Made by a program: the position numbers and the translations under genes. Positions 38,419 through 46,304 of a DNA stretch of 64,000 nucleotides are shown here, piece after piece. Origin of the DNA: Candidatus Hydrogenedentota bacterium (GTDB lineage: Bacteria > Hydrogenedentota > Hydrogenedentia > Hydrogenedentales > JAEUWI01); contig JAHBVV010000001.1 in the NCBI GenBank assembly GCA_019637335.1, positions 689,440 to 753,439 on the forward strand, written 5' to 3'. Position 1 is the stretch's first letter. Each line of letters opens with the position of its first letter. The notes under the pieces are model-generated. The model ran no database searches. It was given only the letters and a program-made list of their open reading frames with translations, and was not told where the DNA came from.

Positions 38419-38816
38419 TCATCCGCCGGGACCAGATCCGCGCCTTTGAGGCGTATATGCGGGCGGCGTTCGAGGATCGTATGGTGGCGCACATGCGCGC
38501 GCACTATCCGGAGCGCTATGGGGCGCTGTCGCGGGGCGTGGACGACGAGACGGGCGCGCGGGACCTGGTGCGGCTGGCGGTGGAGAAGGCCACCCGGATC
38601 GGGGCGCGCCGCGAAGGGAGCATCCAGCAGCTGCTTGAGATTATGCTGGAGACCCGCCCCGATTTCGACGAGGATATAGAGATGGCATGGGCGCGGGCCA
38701 TCCTCGACGACGACACGATGGGCGGTGGCACGCGCATCCAATTGGTCCACCAGAAGCTCCGGGCGCGATCGGCCCCAGACACTCCGGACCGGACGGCTGG
38801 AGGGAGGAAGGCATGA
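38415..38816 (+). CDS. Small partner protein, type VI effector-cluster type
   Basis: 133 residues, no signal peptide. Helical: RDQIRAFEAYMRAAFEDRMV-AHMRAHYPERY, then ARDLVRLAVEKATRIGARRE and IMLETRPDFDEDIEMAWARA. The pattern FEDRMVAHxRxHxP...I..A...GI..E......LMxxxxPDFDxD...WA..IL recalls short uncharacterised proteins next to VgrG, PAAR and DUF4123 genes in proteobacterial T6SS islands (from memory, not searched). It overlaps both neighbours by ATGA junctions, so the three are made together. Probably a chaperone or assembly partner of the effector. Confidence 0.72.
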   Translation: MIIRRDQIRAFEAYMRAAFEDRMVAHMRAHYPERYGALSRGVDDETGARDLVRLAVEKATRIGARREGSIQQLLEIMLETRPDFDEDIEMAWARAILDDDTMGGGTRIQLVHQKLRARSAPDTPDRTAGGRKA

Positions 38817-41800
38817 CGGATACGGCTGGAAACGCGGCGGGCGGTGGATCGCCCAGCGGCGACCGGGATCACGGGAGCGCGGCGAATACCTGCTCGGGTC
38901 CGGCGGGCAATACGTCGCTGGTGGTGCAGGTGGAGCGCAGCGATGGCCAGCAGCTATCCAAGCCGGCGGATGTGCGAATCGACGGCCCGACGTTTCGCAA
39001 TGAGAAGACGATAGAGGGGACGGACCGGATCACGTTCAAGCCGATCAACGCGGGCCAGTACAAGGTTTCGGTCAACCCGCACGGGGACGAGGAGGATTTT
39101 GACGCGCTTCCCCCCCACCCGCAGGAGGTGGTGGTCCCACAGGGGGAAGAAAAGCTTGCGACGCTGAAGATAGCCCCGCCGCTGCGCGCGTACCTGCACT
39201 TCACGTTCACGGATCCCGAGGGCGCGCAGCGGAACTTGCCGAAAGACTTCAAGATCGACCTGGTGTACAACGACGGTTCGCGGGTGAGCGCGGCGCTGAA
39301 CGAAGACGGTATGGGGGTGTGGGAAGGCAAGATTGGGATCCCGGTGGATCGCCGGAAGACGGATTTCACGGTCCATTTCACTCCGAACGCCGGACAGTTT
39401 ATTGTGTGCGAGAAATCCGGCGACCCCGCAACGGTGGAGATTGGGGGCCGATCCCGGCTGGCCGATAGCAAGCGGGGGTTCATGCTGCCACCGATCAAGT
39501 GGATGCTGAGCAACTCGGACTGGGAAGTAACGAACGCGTCGAACTACGCCGAGAACAAGTTTGCGCAGCTGGATGATCCGAATACGGAGATCGGTACGGA
39601 GGCGTCGCCGGTGGAACTGAAGCTGAACCCGCACTGGCAGTTTCACCAGTTTCTGTTCTTCGACCGGAAATTCGGTCCTTCGGACCACCAGGCGCGGATC
39701 AGCATACCGCCGGTGCTGCTGGAGGGATTCCGGAAGGCTCCGGGGAACGGGGACGCGCGTGCGGACACGGCGGGAAACTGGACCACGGGCGAGGATCCCA
39801 AGGATTTGAAGCAGGCGATCCCCTGGATCCTGCGCAAGGAGGAGGACGGGGTTACGCCACTGCCCGAGCTGAACCAGGACATGGAGCTTCGTTTCGCCAC
39901 GGGAAGTGATTCGGGCAATTACATTTTTTCAAAATCGGCGACGGAGCGGGAGCTGGTTTCGCTGGCCGGCAATGCGGACGAGCTCCAGCCGGGGCCGGCG
40001 CGGCTGGCGTACTACGATCTGCCTCGTTTGTGGCGATCGAAGGCGTATTACACGCGGCAATCGGGCGGCGATCAGGGGAAGTTCTTCTACGATCTGACGG
40101 AATCGGACATTTCGGCGGCGGATTCGGCGTCGTCCCCGCTGATCTTCTGTCTGGACGACATTGTGCTGTACCAGGCGGATGGATCGGCGCTGGCTCCGCT
40201 GGATCCGCTTGGGGACACGGACAAGGTGGCCATCTTCCACCATACGTTCAGCGATAGCGGGGCCGATTGTTCGGCGCAGGGCGTGTACAAGCCGCTGGCT
40301 CCGGCCTCGGTTCCCGAGCCGGCGGAACTTCCGGGCAGCGATGTGGATACGGCGGAGAACTACCTGACGGATTATCCGGACTGGACGCGCCTGGTGATTG
40401 CGCAGGGGAACCTTTTTGACGTATTTGACGCGCGGACCCCGGACAACCGCGAAGAGAAGCAGGCGGTCGGGGCGCGCGCGGCGGTGCGCTGGCTGGACGC
40501 GATGGCGTCCCTCTCCCCCGCCGGCATCCGGATGTGGGACATGACGGTGGAGGGGCAGGACGCGGATGGCAAGCCGGTTTACAAGGACGCGGCGGACCCG
40601 CTGGGCCGCCCACTGCCGAACCGCGCATTCTGCACGGAGAGCTCGTTCACGGAGCGGCGCCCGGGCCCGACAGAGCAGGCGTTTTTCGCTATGCAGCATT
40701 TCTGGAGCCAGCGGACGGCGGAGCGCTACACCGCGCCCTACAACGGCAGCGACGAGGAGCACGTGGGGCGATTCGATATCGCGCTGTTGCGCTGCTGCGG
40801 GCTGGAAGACGACAAGGAGGTGGCGGTCAACCTCCACTACCTGAAGAGCAGCTACACCTTCGAGGCGACGCCATCGGGATCGCCGCAGCAGTACGCGCAC
40901 GACGCGTCGGTGAATGTATCCAACCGGTGGAATGGCAACGATGGGCATGTGACGGGCGGGCGGGCGCGCTTCCTTCCCCGGAAGCAGGAAAGCGACGAGG
41001 ACGCGTCGGAACCGCTGGTGGTGGAGGCGGTTTGGTTCTGCCAGGCGGTTATCGAGCAGCGCGCGCACATTGCGGTGAAGGTGGTCGCCGTGGACCGGGC
41101 GTGGCGGAACGGGCGTCTGGGCACGGGAGAATCGGGGCCGGACGGGCATGCGCCGGACGCGCAGGAGGGCTACCCGAACGCGTTCACGACGGCGCACGAG
41201 TGCGGTCACGTGGCGGCGCTTCCGGATGAGTACAACGAGCAATGGGACGCGGCGTCGTGCGACCAGCCGAGCCTGAAGAGCAATCTTCCGGGCGACCCGT
41301 TCTACCTGGAGGGCGGGGCGCTGATGCACCGCCTGGAAACGCCGCGCAACCGGTACTACTGGCACGCGGCGGAGTGGGTCCGCCGCCGGTTGAAGGACCC
41401 GGTGCATTTCAAGGTGTCGTTTACCGACCCGGGCGGGACAACCTACGACAAGTTTTATCTTCCGGAGCATCCGGAGTCGGGCCGCACCTTCGCGTACTGG
41501 CCGCTGGCGTCGGATCACAAACCCGCGACCCCACAGCCGGTGTATCCCTCGAACAGCCGGGGCGGCCTGCGCGACCTGTATCTTTATGCGCTGGGCCGGG
41601 ATCACTACAGCGAGTTCGTGCTGCCGGGCGCGGGTGGCGAGGCCTTCGACGGGATTCTGTTGATTGTGTTGAAGCTGGCGTTCCATTTTCCGGACGACGT
41701 TTCGTTCGACGAGCGGTCGGACGCGCTCTCGGCGGCGGTGGAGGCGGCTTCGGCGCTGAATAAGAAATGGTATGCGAGCGGCCAGGCGCCTGTTCCGGGA

Positions 41801-42952
41801 TCCTCGCCCGCGGCGGATCGGACCTTCGAACGGTGTCTTATTCACTTCGCGCCGCGGGTCGTGGTGGAGAATTACGTACACCCGGACCTGAGCGCGGAGG
41901 CGGCGCTGGCGCTTGCGGGGGAGACGATTGACAACTTGCGGGTCCATTACCGGGTCCAGGTCTATCCGCACAGCCCGGCGCACACGCGCTGGGACACGAA
42001 CACAACGGGCGGCGAGCTGGAGACGAGCGTCGAGCTGCTGGAAGACATCCCGCAGGGAGAGCGGGAGAAGGACTATATCCAATCGCTGGTGGAGAAACTG
42101 GATGAGTACCACGGGATACCGGAGTTTCACCTGACGGACCGCATCGGGAAAGTGGGCGAGATACGCTTGAAGGCGGAGGGCATCCTCGAAAGCGCGCCGG
42201 ATGTGACCAGCAGGTGGGACGAGGATACGCGGGTCCCGAATTCTCGCGCGCCTTTGGGAAAATCGGCGATCGAGCAGGCGATCCAGCTGTACCGGAGCAC
42301 GGGATACACGGACTACGATGGGCGGCTCCAGCGCCTCGCCGCGCTGGACGGGCTTCTGGACGCGTTCCGCGAGACGGCGGATGTGCGGGGCGGCTGGAAG
42401 GCTCCCACGAAGGCGAAGGAAATCGACATTGCGCTGTCGACGTACGAGAATACGCCGATGGATGACTTTGCCGCGCGGTTCGCGGCGCTGGACAAGCTGG
42501 AGGAGGCCTGCGACGAGTTTATTGTTTCGACGCGGCGCAAGAACTGGCTCCTGAATATGGGGCTCTACGGTATGATCCCGAAGGTGGAAGCGCTGGACAG
42601 CCGGGCGCGCGCGGAGAAGGGCGATGTGGCGGTGATGCGTGGCGTGACGAACATGAAGCCGCTTCTCCAGGCGAAGATGGACGAATTGCGTGTGCTGAAG
42701 GGCATCCAGAAGCTGAAGGCGCAGGCGCGGGAGGTGGAGGCGGACTTGAAGGCGCAGGAGAGCAGCACGACGCTGCTGGTGGAATACCCGGACCCCGGGC
42801 AGCGCACGGCGCATGTGGGCGGGGCGCTGGAATCGTATCTGCCGAGCCTGGCGGGCATTCACAAACTGCCGGCCGACATTACGCGCGAAGATTTGATACC
42901 GCTGGTTCGCCAGGTGTTGCCGCGGGAAACCGATGTGCAGCCGCTTGCATGA
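38813..42952 (+). CDS. Large putative injected effector with HExxH...DEY metallopeptidase site
   Basis: 1379 residues, no signal peptide, no membrane segment. ATG 38813 overlaps the previous stop. Residues about 35-125 look like a beta-sandwich (SLVVQVERSDGQQLSKPADV ... NAGQYKVSVNP). The centre holds a zinc-peptidase motif HECGH at residues 795-799 followed by VAALPDEYNEQW (Glu806), which resembles the HExGHxxxxLxDEY pattern of M64-type and related peptidases. The C-terminal 250 residues are helical and charged (ALDKLEEACDEFIVSTRRKN; IQKLKAQAREVEADLKAQES). With the DUF4123 gene upstream I infer a contractile-system-delivered protease. Target unknown. Confidence 0.75.
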   Translation: MTDTAGNAAGGGSPSGDRDHGSAANTCSGPAGNTSLVVQVERSDGQQLSKPADVRIDGPTFRNEKTIEGTDRITFKPINAGQYKVSVNPHGDEEDFDALPPHPQEVVVPQGEEKLATLKIAPPLRAYLHFTFTDPEGAQRNLPKDFKIDLVYNDGSRVSAALNEDGMGVWEGKIGIPVDRRKTDFTVHFTPNAGQFIVCEKSGDPATVEIGGRSRLADSKRGFMLPPIKWMLSNSDWEVTNASNYAENKFAQLDDPNTEIGTEASPVELKLNPHWQFHQFLFFDRKFGPSDHQARISIPPVLLEGFRKAPGNGDARADTAGNWTTGEDPKDLKQAIPWILRKEEDGVTPLPELNQDMELRFATGSDSGNYIFSKSATERELVSLAGNADELQPGPARLAYYDLPRLWRSKAYYTRQSGGDQGKFFYDLTESDISAADSASSPLIFCLDDIVLYQADGSALAPLDPLGDTDKVAIFHHTFSDSGADCSAQGVYKPLAPASVPEPAELPGSDVDTAENYLTDYPDWTRLVIAQGNLFDVFDARTPDNREEKQAVGARAAVRWLDAMASLSPAGIRMWDMTVEGQDADGKPVYKDAADPLGRPLPNRAFCTESSFTERRPGPTEQAFFAMQHFWSQRTAERYTAPYNGSDEEHVGRFDIALLRCCGLEDDKEVAVNLHYLKSSYTFEATPSGSPQQYAHDASVNVSNRWNGNDGHVTGGRARFLPRKQESDEDASEPLVVEAVWFCQAVIEQRAHIAVKVVAVDRAWRNGRLGTGESGPDGHAPDAQEGYPNAFTTAHECGHVAALPDEYNEQWDAASCDQPSLKSNLPGDPFYLEGGALMHRLETPRNRYYWHAAEWVRRRLKDPVHFKVSFTDPGGTTYDKFYLPEHPESGRTFAYWPLASDHKPATPQPVYPSNSRGGLRDLYLYALGRDHYSEFVLPGAGGEAFDGILLIVLKLAFHFPDDVSFDERSDALSAAVEAASALNKKWYASGQAPVPGSSPAADRTFERCLIHFAPRVVVENYVHPDLSAEAALALAGETIDNLRVHYRVQVYPHSPAHTRWDTNTTGGELETSVELLEDIPQGEREKDYIQSLVEKLDEYHGIPEFHLTDRIGKVGEIRLKAEGILESAPDVTSRWDEDTRVPNSRAPLGKSAIEQAIQLYRSTGYTDYDGRLQRLAALDGLLDAFRETADVRGGWKAPTKAKEIDIALSTYENTPMDDFAARFAALDKLEEACDEFIVSTRRKNWLLNMGLYGMIPKVEALDSRARAEKGDVAVMRGVTNMKPLLQAKMDELRVLKGIQKLKAQAREVEADLKAQESSTTLLVEYPDPGQRTAHVGGALESYLPSLAGIHKLPADITREDLIPLVRQVLPRETDVQPLA

Positions 42953-42953
42953 T

Positions 42954-44273
42954 ATGCGCCGCCCCGGACGCGCCTGGTTGCCGCCGGCCTGCGCCATCGC
43001 GTGCCTGCTGCTGGCTGGCGGCCTGCGCGCCGCCGGTGAAGAGGAGAACGACATGACGATCGAAGTGCGCCACCCGGATCGGGAAGCCTACGACCAGATC
43101 GATCCCGCGATTACGCCATTGGCGCGCGGGCACGCGGTCCCGTCGCGCCCGGCCGCGATGGGGAATGCGTACTACCGGCATCACGGCAACACCCTGCAGA
43201 ACGGGCGGGTTGATGTGGGCCTGCCCGTCGGGGAATGGGAATTGGCGTGGTCGGCCGAGCTGCATCCCGGCTACGCGCCGCGGGCGGTGCTGGCGTCGGA
43301 GGACCGGCTGCTCGTCGAGGGCGAAGTTTGGGAGCTTTTCGACACGGAGGGGGCGCGCGTGGCGGATGGCAAGAATGGGGCGGGGTCGATCACGATGGAT
43401 CCGGACGGCGCGTCGTTCTACCACATCAGCGAATCGGGATCCGTTATCGAGCGCGACCTCGCGCAGGGCGCGGAAAGAGCCCGGATCCTCCCGTTTCTCG
43501 GGCAGGCCTTCGCGCGCCCGCTGATCGCGCGGCTGGAGAACCGGCTGCTGCTCGTTGGGAATGAGCGCCAGCTCGATCCGCAGGGCCGGAAGCGGGCGCG
43601 GCGATCGCTGATTGAATGGATCGAACGGCGCGAGCCGGAGCGGCGCACGGGATCGGGCCTGTTGCTCACCGCCGCCAATGCGGGCACGCTTATCCTGCCG
43701 TCGCCGGGGCTGCTGGCGGCGTCGGATGGCGAGACCGTGGTGGCGGCCGGGGATGGGCGGCTGTACATCAGCAACGGGCCGGGCGCGTTGGAGGGGGTGT
43801 ACAGCGGGGACTTCGAAGCGGTTGCGCTCAGCCTGGGGGGCAATGGCTGGGTCTACCTGGCGATCCGCCAGGATGAGGTCCTTCGCCTCTGGTGCATCAC
43901 GATGAGCGGGCAGATAGCCGCCGAGTATACCTTGCCCGAAACGGCGCGCCGTGTCATTGCGCCGCCGCTTGTCGGCCACGATGGCCGGATCTACCTGGCG
44001 GCGCCCGGGCGTCTGATTGCGCTTACCTCCGAAGGGGCGCCGCTGTGGGAATGCCCGGTGAGTGGCTTGCTTATCGGCGCGGCGTGTGCGAACGGCGGGC
44101 GCATCGCCATCGTCACGGAATCCGCCGCCGGGATCGTTTCGCCGGACGGGCGACTCGACGTCATCGGGGAAGCGGGCCGGGACCCGTTTTGCACCGGACC
44201 GGCCATCACGCCGGAAGGCGAGATCGCGGTGGCCACCCGACGCGCGCTGCGCATTCATCGCCCCGCGCCGTGA
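42954..44273 (+). CDS. Secreted beta-propeller-like protein, companion of the effector
   Basis: 439 residues. Signal peptide (MRRPGRAWLPPACAIACLLL, cleavage near RAA-G). The body consists of repeated beta units typical of PQQ/WD40-like propellers: LLVEGEVWELFDTEGARVAD, LLLVGNERQLDPQGRK, VVAAGDGRLYISN, GRIYLAAPGRLIALTSEGAP, GRIAIVTESAAGIVSPDGRL. ATG 42954 lies 1 nt after the effector stop. Being exported to the periplasm by itself while the effector lacks a signal, it could be an immunity protein against a periplasmic protease, or a surface component. Neither is proven. Confidence 0.7.
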   Translation: MRRPGRAWLPPACAIACLLLAGGLRAAGEEENDMTIEVRHPDREAYDQIDPAITPLARGHAVPSRPAAMGNAYYRHHGNTLQNGRVDVGLPVGEWELAWSAELHPGYAPRAVLASEDRLLVEGEVWELFDTEGARVADGKNGAGSITMDPDGASFYHISESGSVIERDLAQGAERARILPFLGQAFARPLIARLENRLLLVGNERQLDPQGRKRARRSLIEWIERREPERRTGSGLLLTAANAGTLILPSPGLLAASDGETVVAAGDGRLYISNGPGALEGVYSGDFEAVALSLGGNGWVYLAIRQDEVLRLWCITMSGQIAAEYTLPETARRVIAPPLVGHDGRIYLAAPGRLIALTSEGAPLWECPVSGLLIGAACANGGRIAIVTESAAGIVSPDGRLDVIGEAGRDPFCTGPAITPEGEIAVATRRALRIHRPAP

Positions 44274-44279
44274 TCGGGG

Positions 44280-44669
44280 TCAGGCGATCGTCTCCGTCGT
44301 CACGCCCGCGTCGACCACGGTAACGGTTCCGCCCCAGGTGCACATGCAGGTGCTCGAATTGTTGAGCGCGGGCATATTCCCGATCATCACGGTGGAACTG
44401 CCTGGCGCCCAGGGCGCCGCGATGACGGGGATGCAGGCTTGCGGGGTCAGGACGCCGAGCGCGGCGGAGGTTGCGGCGGCGACGGTGGGATTCGAGAGCG
44501 TAATGCAATTGCCGAAGCCGGAGATATTCACCATGGGGATGTAGTCCATGATGTTCGCGGCGTAGGCATCCTCCATTTGAACACAGTTCGTGGGCAAGAC
44601 GGTGAGGGAACAGGTGGAGGTTCCCATCGTGCATTTGAGTGTCGCGCCATCGACAACGGGTAGCGCCAT
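44280..44669 (-). CDS. DUF4280 PAAR-like spike-tip protein
   Basis: 129 residues. DUF4280 proteins are PAAR-like and are thought to cap the spike of contractile injection systems (T6SS and extracellular CIS). The family pattern is clear: MALPVVDGATLKCTMGTSTC near the N-terminus, NIMDYIPMVNISGFGNCITL, then SNPTVAAATSAALGVLTPQA, PWAPGSSTVMIGNMPAL and CMCTWGGTVTVVD. Four Cys flank the beta strands. ATG 44669 has AGGAG 9 nt upstream. It ends 6 nt from the stop of the propeller gene (convergent), so it belongs to the module but has its own promoter. Confidence 0.88.
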   Translation of the reverse strand: MALPVVDGATLKCTMGTSTCSLTVLPTNCVQMEDAYAANIMDYIPMVNISGFGNCITLSNPTVAAATSAALGVLTPQACIPVIAAPWAPGSSTVMIGNMPALNNSSTCMCTWGGTVTVVDAGVTTETIA

Positions 44670-45338
44670 GGTTCCAAGTCTCCTCGTTTGACTGCGGCCA
44701 GCCTGTGCAGTATACGAAAGGATTTTTGGCTGTGCAAGGGTGTGCACGGGGCGGGGGGGCGCGACGGGCAGGAAGTTTGTTCCGCCTTCCGCAGACGCCC
44801 GGACTGTGGGTGGGTTCAGGGTGTATTGGGGTGTTTGCGGCACTTTGGCCGCATAAAGTAGCGCCAGCCCGTTATTGACATGCCGCTATACGATGACGAG
44901 TGCGCGCAAGGCTGGGAGCGCACTTCCGTTGCGGCGCGGGATTGCGTCGTCGAGGAATCAAGCCAGCTTCATTCCGCTAAAGCATTACGGGTGATTTAAC
45001 CAGGGGGCGGACTTTCCGCCCTCGCCGGCTCCCGGCGCCGTGTCGGGCGGGGTCCTGGCGGGGTTTTGGGTGAGATGCGGCTTCCCCCCCACTGATCCCC
45101 CACCGCCCCCCACCCCGATTGTTGAGCCGTTCCTCACTATTTCGCCGGTCTCCCCCACGCCAGGGGGCATATGCGGGTTGAGGCGCCCCGCAGGTCGCCC
45201 TATTTACCCACATTTTCCCACCCGCAATTGCACGCATTTTATGGTGCATACCGGAATCGAGACTACTATATATAGTGGCTCAATCCGAATTGTGGTGTTT
45301 TTTGTCGTGTTTTCGGCGGAATCCTTGTGTTTTTTATG
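44670..45338. repeat. Intergenic region with a dispersed repeat, upstream of mraZ
   Basis: About 670 bp without a gene. 44836-44993 carries a repeat (CACTTTGGCCGCATAAAGTA ... GGCTGGGAGCGCACTTCCGT ... GAGGAATCAAGCCAGCTTCA) that is the uninterrupted form of 4925-5255. 45060-45170 is strongly C-rich; 45250-45340 is AT-rich, with TATATATAG at 45268-45276, and leads into the mraZ promoter. Confidence 0.65.
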
Positions 45339-45367
45339 TTGACTTGGTGGGGGAATGGTGGTAGATT
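45339..45367 (+). promoter_or_regulatory. Promoter of the mraZ / division cluster
   Basis: TTGACT (45339-45344), 17-bp spacer, TAGATT (45362-45367). Both hexamers are close to the sigma70 consensus. MraZ boxes lie across the spacer, the -10 and the downstream region, so MraZ binding would block this promoter. Confidence 0.68.
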
Positions 45368-45393
45368 GTGGGTACTCAGGGTGAAATCGTGGG
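45347..45393 (+). promoter_or_regulatory. Phased MraZ-binding boxes
   Basis: GTGG at 45347, 45358, 45368 and 45389, with a degenerate AGGG at 45378: steps of 11, 10, 10 and 11 bp, i.e. one per DNA turn. MraZ is known to bind several direct repeats of a GTGG-type word spaced about 10 bp in front of its own gene. The last box overlaps the ribosome site GGGAG (45391-45395) of mraZ. Confidence 0.75.
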
Positions 45394-45400
45394 AGTACAC

Positions 45401-45889
45401 ATGTACTACGGTGAATCACAGACCGCCATCGACGACAAGGGCCGGATTACCGTGCCCGTGCAGTTTCGTCAGGTGATGGAGGTGCACGATCACGACACGT
45501 GGTACATGACGCGCGGTTTTGACGGGGCGATCTTCCTGTTTCACAGCCTTCAATGGGAAAAGTTGAAGGACTTGGGCAGCGGCTACAATCCGCTGGACCC
45601 GCGGATGCTTGATTTTCGCCGGATGCTTCTTGGAAGCGCGGCGAAGACGAAGCGCGACAAGGCGGGCCGTCTTGCGGTTCCGGCGCTGCTGCGCGAATTC
45701 GCGGGGATTGAGAAGGAGGCGGTGCTTATCGGCGTGGAAGACCATCTGGAATTGTGGAGCAAGGAACGTTGGTGTGCGTTCCAGCAGCGCCAGATGGAGA
45801 ATTACAAGGCAATGGCCGCCGAACTGTTTGGGTCTTCCCAGGCGTCCGGCGACCCAACTCACGGAGCGGAACGGGATGCTGGCCATTAA
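45401..45889 (+). CDS. mraZ: Transcriptional regulator MraZ
   Basis: 162 residues, slightly longer than E. coli MraZ (152). Forms rings of AbrB-like domains and represses the division/cell wall operon. First SpoVT/AbrB domain: YGESQTAIDDKGRITVPVQF (about 4-23); second: DKAGRLAVPALLREFAGIEK with the DxxGR(I/L) signature. ATG 45401 follows GGGAG at 45391-45395; the frame extends to GTG 45368 but that part is the operator. First gene of the cluster; the STAS gene overlaps its end by 14 nt. Confidence 0.95.
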   Translation: MYYGESQTAIDDKGRITVPVQFRQVMEVHDHDTWYMTRGFDGAIFLFHSLQWEKLKDLGSGYNPLDPRMLDFRRMLLGSAAKTKRDKAGRLAVPALLREFAGIEKEAVLIGVEDHLELWSKERWCAFQQRQMENYKAMAAELFGSSQASGDPTHGAERDAGH

Positions 45890-46223
45890 CAAATACGAAC
45901 AGGGTGCGGTAACGGTGCTTCGGCTTGAGGGCGATATCGACGAAGACGGGATGAATTCGCTTCGTCTGAGCCTGATGGATTGCATTCAGGCGCAGCGCTG
46001 CAATGTGGTGGTGAATCTTTCCGAGGTGAAGTTCGTGAGCTACATGGGCGTTGGCGTGCTTGTGGAACGGCTCCGGCAGCTCCGCACGGGCAGCGGCGAT
46101 CTGAAGCTGACCGGCGTGAACCTTTATACGGAGCGGCTGTTCCGGATGATCGGCGTGACGAACGTGTTCGAGACGTTCGCGACCGAGGCGCAGGCGATCC
46201 AGGCGTTCGCGGAAGCGGCTTGA
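45876..46223 (+). CDS. STAS-domain protein (anti-sigma antagonist-like) within the division cluster
   Basis: 115 residues, one STAS domain. Sequence begins VTVLRLEGDIDEDGMNSLRL and continues NVVVNLSEVKFVSYMGVGVL. In SpoIIAA/RsbV the last block reads F-(I/V)-D-S-S-G-L-G and the second Ser is phosphorylated; here it reads F-V-S-Y-M-G-V-G, so both serines are replaced and control by phosphorylation is unlikely. ATG 45876 (GGAG at 45863) overlaps mraZ. It is not a usual member of this cluster. It may be a partner-binding module in division control; no kinase or sigma partner is nearby. Confidence 0.85.
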   Translation: MLAINKYEQGAVTVLRLEGDIDEDGMNSLRLSLMDCIQAQRCNVVVNLSEVKFVSYMGVGVLVERLRQLRTGSGDLKLTGVNLYTERLFRMIGVTNVFETFATEAQAIQAFAEAA

Positions 46224-46304
46224 CTCCGATTTTCCCGGGGCGTCGGGCGGTGGTGTGCTGGTGTTACCGGCGCGCGGGAATCAGGTAAGCGGAAGGATGC
46301 CGCT

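Noticed and set aside
39929-43054. Open frame of about 1040 codons antisense to the large effector
   Set aside because: Arg/Pro/His-rich shadow; the + strand gene has ATGA coupling to neighbours and a recognisable peptidase motif.
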